NCBI GenBank assembly: GCA_934757255.1
Contig: CAKVLL010000001.1
Location: forward strand, 52,920 to 116,919
Direction of reading: 5' to 3'
Source of the DNA: an uncultured Candidatus Melainabacteria bacterium
Lineage (GTDB): Bacteria > Cyanobacteriota > Vampirovibrionia > Gastranaerophilales > Gastranaerophilaceae
DNA length: 64,000 bases
Shown here: positions 17,185-25,410 of the stretch, piece after piece
Position numbering within the stretch: the stretch's first letter is position 1
Layout: each line of letters starts with the position of its first letter
The notes under the pieces: model-generated
Told to the model about the DNA's origin: nothing
The model's input: the letters and a program-made list of their open reading frames with translations, nothing else
The model's database searches: none
Position numbers and translations under genes: made by a program

Positions 17185-18993
17185 TTGAAAAATTTGGTAA
17201 AGACGAAGTGGTTTATTTTTGGAACTTATTTGTTGCTGGTTATGGCTGCACTTTTAATAGGTTTTGTTTTATTACAAAATAACAGTACTTTAAGACATGG
17301 GCTTGTATCGTTTTTTGATGTTGCTGAAAACAGAAGTTTTGATTACAGACAAGTTTTACATACAAAAAGACACCCAAATCCAAATTCTGATATTGTAATT
17401 CTTGCAATTGACGATGCGAGCCTTGAATATTTATGGGATAAGTATGGTGAATGGCCTATTCCAAGAAATGTGTATGGCGATATGATTAATTATTTGGAAG
17501 CACAAAAACCTCAAGCAATAATCTTTGATTTATTGTTTATAAAATCTATGCGTGCTTCAAAAGACGCTGATGACAACCTTATTAGCGCAATGAATAAATA
17601 CCCAAATGTCTACACAGGCATGAATTTTGATACACAAACATCAGACGTTAGAAAACCGATTGATTTACCTGAAAGGTTAGAAATAAAACTTGAAAACAAT
17701 TCTCATATAAAAATTCCTCAAGAATATACAAATTGCAGACCAATTTTGACAGAACTTCTTAATGGCAAAGTTAATGTTGGTATGACAAATGTTACAAGAA
17801 ATAACGATGGAATAATAAGAACAGTATCTCCTTTTATTCCGTATAAAGGGAAATATTATCCGTTTATGTCATTTAAAGCAGGTGCTGATTACTTAAATGA
17901 AAGCCATAATAACGAATTTACGATTGATAAATTTTCTAATTTATTGGTAGCTGACACAAAAATACCTTTGACAAAAAATGGAGAAGCAATTTTAAATTGG
18001 TACGGTCCTAGCGAAACACACACAATGATTCCGATGTACAAACTAGTGAACGAAATGCAAGGTGGACAAAAAAGTGGGTTCGAATTTAAGGATAAAATCA
18101 TAATAGTTGGAACAACAGCAATGGCATTACAAGATAATAAAAGCGTTCCAATTCAAGACAATGTCTACCCTGGAGTAGAAGTTCACGCAACATTCTTTAA
18201 CAATATGCTGGATGATAATTTTATTCATAAAACTTCAACAATAACAAATGTATTGATTATCGCTGGTGTTATAGCTTTAGTTGGTGCTATTGTAATGCTT
18301 TCAACTTCTACATTGTTTGCATTTTTGTCAACTTCACTTTTTGCAATAGCATATTTATTCATTTCCTTCTACGCAATGGAATTATATAATCTGTGGATAC
18401 CTGTAGTATTACCTACATTGGCAATAATGGCAGCATTTGCACTATCATTCTTGGCTAAATATCTAATGAAAGCTAAAGACTTTGAATATCAATATAAATT
18501 GGCTACAATTGACGGTTTAACAGAACTTTATAATCACAGATATTTCCAAGATACATTAAGAAAACAAATGGATATTGCAAGAAGATACAGTCAACCGTTC
18601 TCGCTAATTATTGCGGATATTGACTTCTTCAAAAAATTCAACGACACTTATGGTCACCAAGCCGGTGATGCCGTACTAAGACAAGTTGCGCAAATTCTTA
18701 AAAATAATTCGAGAGCAACTGATTATGTTTGCAGATATGGTGGCGAAGAAATGAGTATTATCTTGCCAAATACTTCAGCAGAAGAAGCTATGAACCACGC
18801 AAATAGACTTTGTAAGGCAATAGCTGAAAAGCCATTCCACTTAACCCCTGTTGATACAGCGCCTGTAACAATTAGCCTCGGTGTTTCTACATTCCCTGAC
18901 AATGCTCAAACTCCTCAAGATTTAATTGAATGGGCAGACAAAGGTTTGTATTACGCGAAAGAACACGGTAGGAATCAAGTTGGAAGATACTGA
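17185..18993 (+). CDS. CHASE2-GGDEF diguanylate cyclase
   Basis: 602 residues. N-terminal membrane helix (about 10-30), extracytoplasmic CHASE2 sensor (AIDDASLEYLWDKYGEWPIPR and the GTTAMALQDN region), three clustered membrane helices (about 350-430), then a GGDEF domain with signature RYGGEEMSI. The inhibitory I-site RATD lies five residues before GGEE, so product feedback is likely. It makes c-di-GMP from GTP in response to an unknown external signal. The start is TTG at 17185 behind AGGAGAGG. Position opposite fliEF suggests a motility link. Confidence 0.94.
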   Translation: MKNLVKTKWFIFGTYLLLVMAALLIGFVLLQNNSTLRHGLVSFFDVAENRSFDYRQVLHTKRHPNPNSDIVILAIDDASLEYLWDKYGEWPIPRNVYGDMINYLEAQKPQAIIFDLLFIKSMRASKDADDNLISAMNKYPNVYTGMNFDTQTSDVRKPIDLPERLEIKLENNSHIKIPQEYTNCRPILTELLNGKVNVGMTNVTRNNDGIIRTVSPFIPYKGKYYPFMSFKAGADYLNESHNNEFTIDKFSNLLVADTKIPLTKNGEAILNWYGPSETHTMIPMYKLVNEMQGGQKSGFEFKDKIIIVGTTAMALQDNKSVPIQDNVYPGVEVHATFFNNMLDDNFIHKTSTITNVLIIAGVIALVGAIVMLSTSTLFAFLSTSLFAIAYLFISFYAMELYNLWIPVVLPTLAIMAAFALSFLAKYLMKAKDFEYQYKLATIDGLTELYNHRYFQDTLRKQMDIARRYSQPFSLIIADIDFFKKFNDTYGHQAGDAVLRQVAQILKNNSRATDYVCRYGGEEMSIILPNTSAEEAMNHANRLCKAIAEKPFHLTPVDTAPVTISLGVSTFPDNAQTPQDLIEWADKGLYYAKEHGRNQVGRY

Positions 18994-18997
18994 TTAA

Positions 18998-19033
18998 GTT
19001 GAAAGTTGACAGTGGAAAGCTGAAAGTTATTTT
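18998..19033. repeat. Heptamer half-element
   Basis: Degenerate heptamers GTTGAAA, GTTGACA, GTGGAAA, GCTGAAA followed by GTTATTTTAAAAG. It starts just after the stop of the GGDEF gene. Only one arm is visible, unlike the complete palindrome at 28222-28361. Confidence 0.55.
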
Positions 19034-19050
19034 AAAAGATTTATATGTAA

Positions 19051-19070
19051 GGTGCGCTCACGAGCGCACC
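19051..19070 (+). terminator. Hairpin terminator after GGDEF gene
   Basis: GGTGCGCTC / GAGCGCACC with a 2-base loop, followed by CTTCTT. Confidence 0.7.
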
Positions 19071-19215
19071 CTTCTTGTAATGTTAATATTTTTATAAAAT
19101 GCATTCAATATTGAATATATAATACTAAAACAATGTAGGGTACAAATTTTGCACCATTAACTGTAAAACTGGTAAAAATTGCTTACACATTTTCCACCTT
19201 GCTTGTTATTTACAA

Positions 19216-19311
19216 TGGATTGCCACGAAAATCAAAGATTTTCTCGCAATGACGCCAAACCGATAGTCTGACACCAAGTCATTGCGAAGGCGATTAGCCT
19301 GAAGCAATCCA
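19216..19311. repeat. Inverted-repeat element, TGGATTGC/GCAATCCA type
   Basis: The outer arms start TGGATTGC and end GCAATCCA; the inner parts read CGCAATGAC and GTCATTGCG. Elements with these two cores are familiar from intergenic regions of many unrelated bacteria (recollection), so it is probably a widespread MITE-like repeat. Confidence 0.65.
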
Positions 19312-19452
19312 GCTTTTTATTAACTATTTTTTTTAGTCTTTAAAATACAAATCAACAAAAAAATGAGCGATTGTTAAGAAATATGAATTAATTATTTTAA
19401 TATATATCCATTTGTTAAGAAATTAGAAAAATCGTTACAATTAGCGCAAACG

Positions 19453-19473
19453 TAGTAGTAGTAGTAGTAGTAG
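19453..19473. repeat. TAG trinucleotide microsatellite
   Basis: Seven perfect TAG units, about 105 bases upstream of the next start codon. It is intergenic, so length changes would alter spacing and not reading frame. Confidence 0.85.
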
Positions 19474-19577
19474 TGATGCGTTCATTTTTTCAAAAGTCCC
19501 TAAAGTTTTTGTAAAATATGCCGATAACACAGGAGTAAGCAAAGTTAATAATACAAAATAATGAAAGGAGTCTGTTT

Positions 19578-19961
19578 ATGACTAAAGTTAAAACGTTTAA
19601 ACTACCTAAACAAATTCATGGAGAAGTAATGTACTACAATTTAAATGCTAAGAAGGATGAGGTTTTAAAAGAAGCCACCAGTTTATACAACTTGGAAACT
19701 ACCTCTGCTGGTCAAAAAGCAAAAGAACTTGATAAAGCAGATGGCGTTGAAGACGGTAAAATATCCGCATCGGTGTGGAATAAGTATGTTGAAGAATATG
19801 GTGGCAAAACTATAAAAAAGGAGATTAATGTTATTGATGCAATGAATTCTATAACAACTTATTCTGTACAAGAAGCTCAAAACAAAGCAAAAACTCAAAA
19901 AGCAGCTTTAGAAAATAAAACTGAAGATGGTACTAAACAACCTCCGGAAATGGGTTTGTAA
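19578..19961 (+). CDS. Small EF-hand-like protein with PEMGL tail
   Basis: 127 residues, no signal peptide. Around residue 52 the sequence DKADGVEDGKISASVWNKY looks like an EF-hand loop with Asp/Asp/Glu ligands. The C-terminal third is Lys/Gln-rich, ending QPPEMGL. The incomplete gene at the right edge ends APQMGI, suggesting a shared tail. A clear AAAGGAG precedes the ATG, and a REP hairpin with seven T's forms the terminator. Function unknown. Confidence 0.65.
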   Translation: MTKVKTFKLPKQIHGEVMYYNLNAKKDEVLKEATSLYNLETTSAGQKAKELDKADGVEDGKISASVWNKYVEEYGGKTIKKEINVIDAMNSITTYSVQEAQNKAKTQKAALENKTEDGTKQPPEMGL

Positions 19962-19978
19962 CCACTTGTAACAGGTAG

Positions 19979-20006
19979 GGTGTGAAAAGCGTAAGCGGTT
20001 CACACC
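19979..20006 (+). repeat. REP hairpin doubling as terminator
   Basis: 28-bp unit with stem GGTGTGAA / TTCACACC around AAGCGTAAGCGG, followed by seven T's. Compared with the main form (GGTGGGAA / TTCCCACC) both sides of one base pair have changed together. Confidence 0.8.
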
Positions 20007-20059
20007 TTTTTTTAAAATCAGTTATTGCAAAGATTGAATGTAATGTAGCAATTTATACT

Positions 20060-20180
20060 CACCCTCATCAGGCTTCGCCAGCTTCTCCCCTCAAAAGGGA
20101 GAAGCCGTTGACTGCGTAAATTCAGCGCATTCCACAGCTTCGCCCTTGAGGGGAGAAGCTGGCGAAGCCTGATGAGGGTG
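20060..20180. repeat. MITE-like element, perfect 35-bp inverted arms
   Basis: Arm 20060-20094 (CACCCTCATCAGGCTTCGCC...) is the exact reverse complement of 20146-20180. The centre continues with imperfect complementarity. The GC-rich arms differ from local composition. This arm type resembles dispersed intergenic repeats of gut bacteria (recollection), suggesting a mobile element moved by an outside transposase. Confidence 0.85.
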
Positions 20181-20205
20181 GTATATATAAATAAAAAGCA
20201 ATTAG

Positions 20206-20233
20206 TGTGGGAAAAGCATAAGCGCTTCCCACA
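20206..20233 (-). repeat. REP hairpin variant
   Basis: 28-bp unit with stem TGTGGGAA / TTCCCACA around AAGCATAAGCGC. The outermost pair is changed on both sides relative to the main REP form. Confidence 0.75.
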
Positions 20234-20336
20234 TTTTAAAACTGAAAAAAGGTTTTCAATCATCCATTTGGCATTAAGCAAGGCAATGTATTTTATTTTC
20301 ATTTGCAATAACCTTAATCTTAAAGGAGAAATTGAC

Positions 20337-21008
20337 ATGAAAAATTTACTTATAATAACTACAAACTACTCTGGAGAGAATTGTGAAAATGAATGCATAA
20401 AAAATACAGGTGTTTATTTGGAAGAATTCGCAGTTCCGTTTCTAATTTTTGAAAAATCAAATATAGAAATGACAGTTGCAAGTATTCAAGGTGGAGTTTC
20501 TCCTGTAGATGAAAGTTCTATGTCTTGCTCAAATCCGGAGGAGTGGGATAAATGTATAAAAATTTTGCGCAACACAAAATGTCTTTATGACATTGATTAC
20601 AAAAAATTTGACGGCGTGTATTTCCCAGGAGGACATGGACCTTTATTCGACATAGCAGAAAATAAAAAAGTTATTGAAATAGTTGAAGATTTTTATTCTA
20701 GTGGGAAAATAGTCAGTGCAATTTGCCATGGAGTTTGTGCGCTTATTAACGCGAAAACTTGCGGCAACATTCCAATTGTAAAAGACAAATATATCACATC
20801 GTTTACGAATGAAGAAGAACACATTGCTAAATTAACAGAACTTGTGCCGTTTTCTGTAGAAGATGAGTTGAGAAAAGCAGGTGCAAATTTTATAGCTAAA
20901 GAACCTTGGGCAGAACACGTAGAAGTTTCTCAAAATATCATAACCGGCCAGAACCAAAACAGTACAACTTTACTCGCAGAAAAAGTATACAGAACCATAA
21001 GTGAATAA
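20337..21008 (+). CDS. DJ-1/PfpI-family class I amidotransferase-like protein
   Basis: 223 residues. FDGVYFPGGHGPLFD and the nucleophile elbow SAICHGVCAL (cysteine about residue 126) place it in the DJ-1/PfpI/Hsp31 group, whose members act as glyoxalase III, deglycases or chaperones. KDKYITSFTNEEE and the NIITGQNQNS segment near the C-terminus are also typical of the Hsp31-like branch. AAAGGAG at 20322-20328 fixes the ATG at 20337; the frame open upstream of it is repeat sequence. Exact activity cannot be told from sequence. Confidence 0.88.
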   Translation: MKNLLIITTNYSGENCENECIKNTGVYLEEFAVPFLIFEKSNIEMTVASIQGGVSPVDESSMSCSNPEEWDKCIKILRNTKCLYDIDYKKFDGVYFPGGHGPLFDIAENKKVIEIVEDFYSSGKIVSAICHGVCALINAKTCGNIPIVKDKYITSFTNEEEHIAKLTELVPFSVEDELRKAGANFIAKEPWAEHVEVSQNIITGQNQNSTTLLAEKVYRTISE

Positions 21009-21144
21009 AATTATTTTGTAATTAGGCTTGCTGTGTTCGATGGAAATCTAGAACATGACAAGCTTTAATCAAAGATTTACAGATTTAATCATTTACCTCC
21101 TCTTCAATCATGCTATAATAATTGTATTATTGAAGGAGAGATAA

Positions 21145-21984
21145 ATGGATTTAATACAATCAATATTAATGGGAATTGTACAAGGTTTGAGCGAATTTTT
21201 GCCAATTTCAAGTTCAGCACATCTTGTATTCACTTCTAATTTCTATAAAGTTTTTAAAGGAATTGAAATCGTGCAAGAATCTAATCAGGAAGTTTTTCTT
21301 GATATTATGCTCCATTTAGGGACTTTGATTGCCGTATTAATATTCTTTAGAAAAGAAATTTGGGCTATATTAAAAGCGCTTTATTTTGGATTAAAAAATA
21401 AGGATTATTCTTCAAAAGATTTTAAAACAGGCGTTTATATATTTATAGGCACAATAATTACGGTGTTAATTGCCTATCCGTTAAATGAAGTTGCAGAATT
21501 TTTAGTTTTTAAACCTGCAATTGTTGGCGATTTATTAATTGGGACAGGGGTTTTGCTTTTATTTAGCGAATGGTGGGCAAAAAATAACCCTGATAAAAAA
21601 GAAATTACACTAAAATCTTCAATATTAATCGCGATTGCGCAAGGTTTAGCAGCTCTTCCCGGATTTTCTCGTTCAGGTCTAACAATTGCAACAGGTTTAT
21701 TGAGTGGAAATGATAGAACAAATGCTGCAAGATATTCATTCCTATTAAGCATTCCAATAATTCTAGGCGCATCTATGGTTTATCCGTTAGTTAAATTAGA
21801 TTTTGCAGAAGTTATTACATACAATTGGACGGCAATAATAGCAGGAACCATTGTTTCAGGAATTGTTGGTTATCTATGTATCAAATATTTCTTAAAATTT
21901 GTATCAAAATTTTCTTTAGGAATTTTTGGTTATTATTGCTTGATTATGGGTATTATAACAGCGGTATTCTTTACGATTAAATGA
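21145..21984 (+). CDS. uppP: Undecaprenyl-diphosphate phosphatase
   Basis: 279 residues, about eight membrane helices. GLSEFLPISSSAHL near residue 14 and ALPGFSRSGLTIATGLLSG near residue 173 are the two inverted BacA/UppP active-site motifs. It recycles undecaprenyl diphosphate to the monophosphate carrier for peptidoglycan and glycan export. AAGGAGAG precedes the ATG, and an extended -10 box (TGCTATAAT, 21111-21119) lies just upstream. deoC follows in the same direction after 55 bases. Confidence 0.96.
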   Translation: MDLIQSILMGIVQGLSEFLPISSSAHLVFTSNFYKVFKGIEIVQESNQEVFLDIMLHLGTLIAVLIFFRKEIWAILKALYFGLKNKDYSSKDFKTGVYIFIGTIITVLIAYPLNEVAEFLVFKPAIVGDLLIGTGVLLLFSEWWAKNNPDKKEITLKSSILIAIAQGLAALPGFSRSGLTIATGLLSGNDRTNAARYSFLLSIPIILGASMVYPLVKLDFAEVITYNWTAIIAGTIVSGIVGYLCIKYFLKFVSKFSLGIFGYYCLIMGIITAVFFTIK

Positions 21985-22039
21985 TAGTTATTGGTACAAA
22001 AAATTGCACCATACATATTTTATTTAAGAAAGGCACATC

Positions 22040-22687
22040 ATGAATTTAAACAAATACATTGAACATACGTTACTAAAACAAGACGCAACAAAAGCGGAAA
22101 TTACAAAACTTTTGGATGAAGCTATTCAATGCAATTTTCTTGGAGTTTGCGTAAATCCTTGCAACGTTAAATTTGCAAAAGAATATCTAAAAGATAGTAC
22201 AATTAAAGTTGTTACAGTAATTGGTTTTCCTTTAGGACAAAACACAAAAGAAGTTAAAATTTTAGAAACAATTGATGCAATTAAAAACGGTGCAGATGAA
22301 ATTGATATGGTAATTAATGTTGGTCTGCTTAAAGACAAAGAATACGCAAAAATCGTAGACGAAATTTCTGCTATTAAAGCAGCTTGCCAAGGTCATACAC
22401 TAAAAGTTATTCTTGAAACAGATTTACTCACAAAAGATGAAATCCAAAAAGCTTGCGAATTATGTATAGAAGCTAAAGCCGATTTAGTAAAAACTTCTAC
22501 AGGATTTGTGAAAAACGGTGTTGGCGCGAAAGCAGAAGATGTCGCTTTGATGTTCAACACGGTTAAACAAGCCGGTTTGCAAGTTAAAGCATCAGGCGGA
22601 ATCAGAGATAAAGAAGCCGCTCTAAAAATGATTGAAGCCGGTGCTACAAGACTTGGTACAAGTTCCGGCGTAAAAATTTGCGAATAA
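22040..22687 (+). CDS. deoC: Deoxyribose-phosphate aldolase
   Basis: 215 residues, class I aldolase TIM barrel. The Schiff-base lysine is in LVKTSTGF, the proton-relay lysine in VKASGGIRD, and EIDMVINVGLLK is conserved. It splits 2-deoxyribose 5-phosphate into glyceraldehyde 3-phosphate and acetaldehyde in deoxynucleoside catabolism. AGAAAGG precedes the ATG. The stop lies two bases from the stop of convergent mnmE. Confidence 0.96.
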   Translation: MNLNKYIEHTLLKQDATKAEITKLLDEAIQCNFLGVCVNPCNVKFAKEYLKDSTIKVVTVIGFPLGQNTKEVKILETIDAIKNGADEIDMVINVGLLKDKEYAKIVDEISAIKAACQGHTLKVILETDLLTKDEIQKACELCIEAKADLVKTSTGFVKNGVGAKAEDVALMFNTVKQAGLQVKASGGIRDKEAALKMIEAGATRLGTSSGVKICE

Positions 22688-22689
22688 AA

Positions 22690-24024
22690 CTACTTTCCAA
22701 TACAAAAATGGTCGAAGATATTCTCTAAAATATCATCGGTCACAAGTTCGCCGGTAAGTTCATCCAAAGCAAGAATTGCAGATTTTACGTCAATAGAAAT
22801 CAAATCTTGCAGTTCATTTAGCTTTGATGCCATAAGTGCCTGTTCTATTGAATTTTTTGCTTTTTCTAAACAAGTCTGTTGACGAGAATTTGTAACAAAT
22901 TCTAAGTTATCAGGTTCAATATCACAAACTTTTTGCTTTAACAAATCTTTTAATTCACTCACACCTTCTCCAGTCAAAGCCGAAATATACAAAGCTTCGC
23001 CTTCGCGCGTTGGAATTAAGTCAGCTTTATTCGCAATTAGTATATAGTTTTTGTCTTTCAATAAGTCTAAAACTTCTCTATCTTCGCTATCAAGCCCCTT
23101 TGATGCGTCATAGACAAAAAGCACTAAATCAGCTTCATCCAAAGATTGTTTAGAATATTCAATACCGATTTTTTCTACTTTCGAAACTTCTTCATCTTCT
23201 CGAATTCCAGCCGTATCAACAAGAGTTATAGGAATCCCCAAATCCAAAGTTTCTCTAAGAACATCACGCGTAGTGCCGGCAATATCGGTTACAATCGCTC
23301 TATCAAGACTCAAAAGCGCATTGAATAAAGATGATTTTCCAACATTTGGTTTCCCAACAATCGCAACACTTGCACCTTGTCTAAAAATGTTTGAAGTTTT
23401 AGCTCCGGCAAGAACCGAGTCGATTTTCAAGATAATATTCTCAAATCTTTCTGTCAGATACGAATACTCAGGCTCTCTAACATCCTCAGGAAAATCAATC
23501 CCTGCCGTAATTCTAGACAATACTTCAAAAATATCATTTCTAATTTCATTAATTTTTTCTTTCAAAACGCCTGAAAGATTTTTCATCGAAACTTTTGCAA
23601 AATTTCCGGTCTTTGAATGAATAATATCTGCAACGGATTCTGCTTGTGATAAATCCATTTTCTTATTAAGAAATGCGCGTTTAGTAAATTCGCCTTTTTC
23701 AGCCATTCTAGCGCCGTTTCTTAAAACCAAATCCAAAATATTTTTTACAACATTAATTCCACCATGGCACTGAATTTCAACAACATTCTCTCCGGTATAA
23801 CTGTTTGGTGCAAAAAATGGAAGTACAAGTACTTCGTCAATTTTTGTGTCACCATCTTTTATCCAACCAAAATTAAATTTTCGAGATTCAAATTTGGTAT
23901 TCGTAAAAATTTTGTTTATAATTTCAAATGCTTTTTCACCAGAAATTCTAATTACAGCAACACCGCCCATTCCCATGGGAGTCGCATTAGCTACTATTGT
24001 ATCAAATTCTTCTAAAATATTCAT
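22690..24024 (-). CDS. mnmE: tRNA modification GTPase MnmE
   Basis: About 444 residues. N-terminal formyl-THF-binding domain (ATPMGMGGVAVIRISG), helical domain, inserted G domain with GKPNVGKSS, DIAGTTRD, DTAG and NKAD boxes, and the invariant C-terminus FCIGK whose cysteine is needed for activity. With MnmG it installs the cmnm5 group on wobble U34 of tRNAs. The ATG at 24024 is preferred to a TTG 18 bases earlier because the family starts there and a TACAAT box lies six bases upstream. Confidence 0.97.
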   Translation of the reverse strand: MNILEEFDTIVANATPMGMGGVAVIRISGEKAFEIINKIFTNTKFESRKFNFGWIKDGDTKIDEVLVLPFFAPNSYTGENVVEIQCHGGINVVKNILDLVLRNGARMAEKGEFTKRAFLNKKMDLSQAESVADIIHSKTGNFAKVSMKNLSGVLKEKINEIRNDIFEVLSRITAGIDFPEDVREPEYSYLTERFENIILKIDSVLAGAKTSNIFRQGASVAIVGKPNVGKSSLFNALLSLDRAIVTDIAGTTRDVLRETLDLGIPITLVDTAGIREDEEVSKVEKIGIEYSKQSLDEADLVLFVYDASKGLDSEDREVLDLLKDKNYILIANKADLIPTREGEALYISALTGEGVSELKDLLKQKVCDIEPDNLEFVTNSRQQTCLEKAKNSIEQALMASKLNELQDLISIDVKSAILALDELTGELVTDDILENIFDHFCIGK

Positions 24025-24030
24025 AAAACA

Positions 24031-24036
24031 ATTGTA
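24031..24036 (-). promoter_or_regulatory. Candidate -10 box, leaderless mnmE
   Basis: On the minus strand TACAAT is followed by six bases and the ATG; no Shine-Dalgarno is present. Confidence 0.42.
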
Positions 24037-24093
24037 ACTCAAAAATATTCGACTTATAATAGCTTTACAATTATATAAAAAGAAAGTTTAAAC

Positions 24094-25389
24094 ATGAAAA
24101 TAAAAGATTTGATAACTGCCACTAATGCCAAAGTTTTAAAAAATATTAATGAAGAATTAGATGTAAACATATCAACAGATACAAGAACGATAAAAGCTGG
24201 AGATTTTTACTTACCTCTTAAAGGAGCCTCTTTTGACGGAGAAAAATTTATTCCACAAGCACTTGAAAAAGGAGCTATTGGCGCTTTTTGTACAAATGAT
24301 AATGGTACATTACAAGTTGATAATACACTAAAAGCATATCTCCAATTGGCAAATTTCAGACGAAACAAACTAAACTTCACCGTAGTTGCAATTACAGGAA
24401 GTTCTGGGAAAACAACTACAAAGGAACTCGTGGCTGCAGTATTAAGTGAAAAATTCAAAACTTTTAAGACTCCGCTTAACCACAATAACGAAATTGGTTT
24501 TTGCCAAACTATTTTTGAAGCGCCGGATGATACGCAAGTTCTTGTTTTAGAAATGGGAATGCGCGGATTAGGGGAAATTGAACTTTTATCCAAATATTCA
24601 GAACCCGATATTACGATTATTTCTAACGTGGGAACTGCGCATATCGGCAGACTCGGTTCAAGAGAAAATATCGCAAAAGCAAAATGTGAAATTGTAAAAT
24701 ATCAACGCGGTAACACATTTATTGCGCACGATGACGATTTGATAAAAAACACAGTAGATTTTAGCGGAGAAAAAATATTTTATTCTATAAATGATGTTAA
24801 AATCATAGAAAAATCTACGCATTATTCAAAATTTGAGTACCAGAATAACGTATACGAGCTCAATGTCGGTGGTGATTATAATATAGAAAACGCATTGAGT
24901 GCAATAAATACCGGACTTAAGCTAGGTATGAATATTAATGAAATCCAACAAGGTTTAAAGAAGTATGCACCTATAGAAAAACGCTGGGAAGCTACTAATG
25001 CCGGCGGTTATGAAGTAATTAACGATAGCTATAACGCCAACCCTGAATCTATGCGTGCATTTGTTGATACAGTTTTTGAATTGTATAAAAACTACGTGCT
25101 CATACTCGGCGATATGGGTGAACTTGGAGATGATGAAATAAAATACCATAAAGAGTTAGGCGAATACATCAATAACCACAAACAACTTGAGCCAAGAGCA
25201 ACCATTATAACTATTGGCAATTTGTCAAAAAACATATCAAATGCGATTAAAAATTGTAAATCAATACATTTTGAAACAATTGAAGAAGCTGTTAACTATA
25301 TAAAATCAAATATCACGCAAGACAAAAAGCTATTCTTAAAGGCGTCAAGAAGCATGAAATTTGAAAACATTATAAAAGAATTAAAATAA
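24094..25389 (+). CDS. murF: UDP-MurNAc-tripeptide:D-Ala-D-Ala ligase
   Basis: 431 residues. N-terminal substrate domain (DTRTIKAGDFYLPLKG), ATP-binding GSSGKTTTKE near residue 108, central EMGMRG and NVGTAHIGRLGS segments, and C-terminal NDSYNANPESM with LGDMGELG. It adds D-Ala-D-Ala to the muropeptide precursor; alr in this window supplies D-alanine. The weak ribosome site AAGAAAG precedes the ATG. A small hypothetical gene follows after 21 bases. Confidence 0.96.
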   Translation: MKIKDLITATNAKVLKNINEELDVNISTDTRTIKAGDFYLPLKGASFDGEKFIPQALEKGAIGAFCTNDNGTLQVDNTLKAYLQLANFRRNKLNFTVVAITGSSGKTTTKELVAAVLSEKFKTFKTPLNHNNEIGFCQTIFEAPDDTQVLVLEMGMRGLGEIELLSKYSEPDITIISNVGTAHIGRLGSRENIAKAKCEIVKYQRGNTFIAHDDDLIKNTVDFSGEKIFYSINDVKIIEKSTHYSKFEYQNNVYELNVGGDYNIENALSAINTGLKLGMNINEIQQGLKKYAPIEKRWEATNAGGYEVINDSYNANPESMRAFVDTVFELYKNYVLILGDMGELGDDEIKYHKELGEYINNHKQLEPRATIITIGNLSKNISNAIKNCKSIHFETIEEAVNYIKSNITQDKKLFLKASRSMKFENIIKELK

Positions 25390-25410
25390 ACCGCAAAAAG
25401 GAGTATATAC

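Larger units (their letters stand above)
18994..19577. other. Gene-free stretch rich in small repeats
   Basis: Holds a heptamer half-element (18998-19033), a terminator hairpin (19051-19070), an inverted-repeat element of the TGGATTGC...CGCAATGAC type (19216-19311) and a TAG microsatellite (19453-19473). A promoter for the gene at 19578 should lie in the last 150 bases, but none was chosen with confidence. Confidence 0.7.
19962..20336. other. Intergenic cluster of REP and palindromic repeats
   Basis: Contains two REP hairpins (19979-20006 and 20206-20233) flanking a 121-bp element with perfect 35-bp inverted arms (20060-20180). The frame running through this stretch into the next gene has no support. 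Confidence 0.7.

Noticed and set aside
18075..18095. GGGTTCGAATTT as a tRNA T-loop
   Set aside because: It lies inside the CHASE2-GGDEF coding frame and no cloverleaf can be built around it.
20172..20336. Extension of the DJ-1/PfpI gene upstream to 20172
   Set aside because: The sequence is REP and MITE-like repeat, and a strong AAAGGAG marks the ATG at 20337.
21138..22030. Hairpin-like repeat GGTACAAA...TTGCACC between uppP and deoC, echoed near 19138
   Set aside because: The stem has a mismatch and only two short copies are visible, so it was not called a repeat family.
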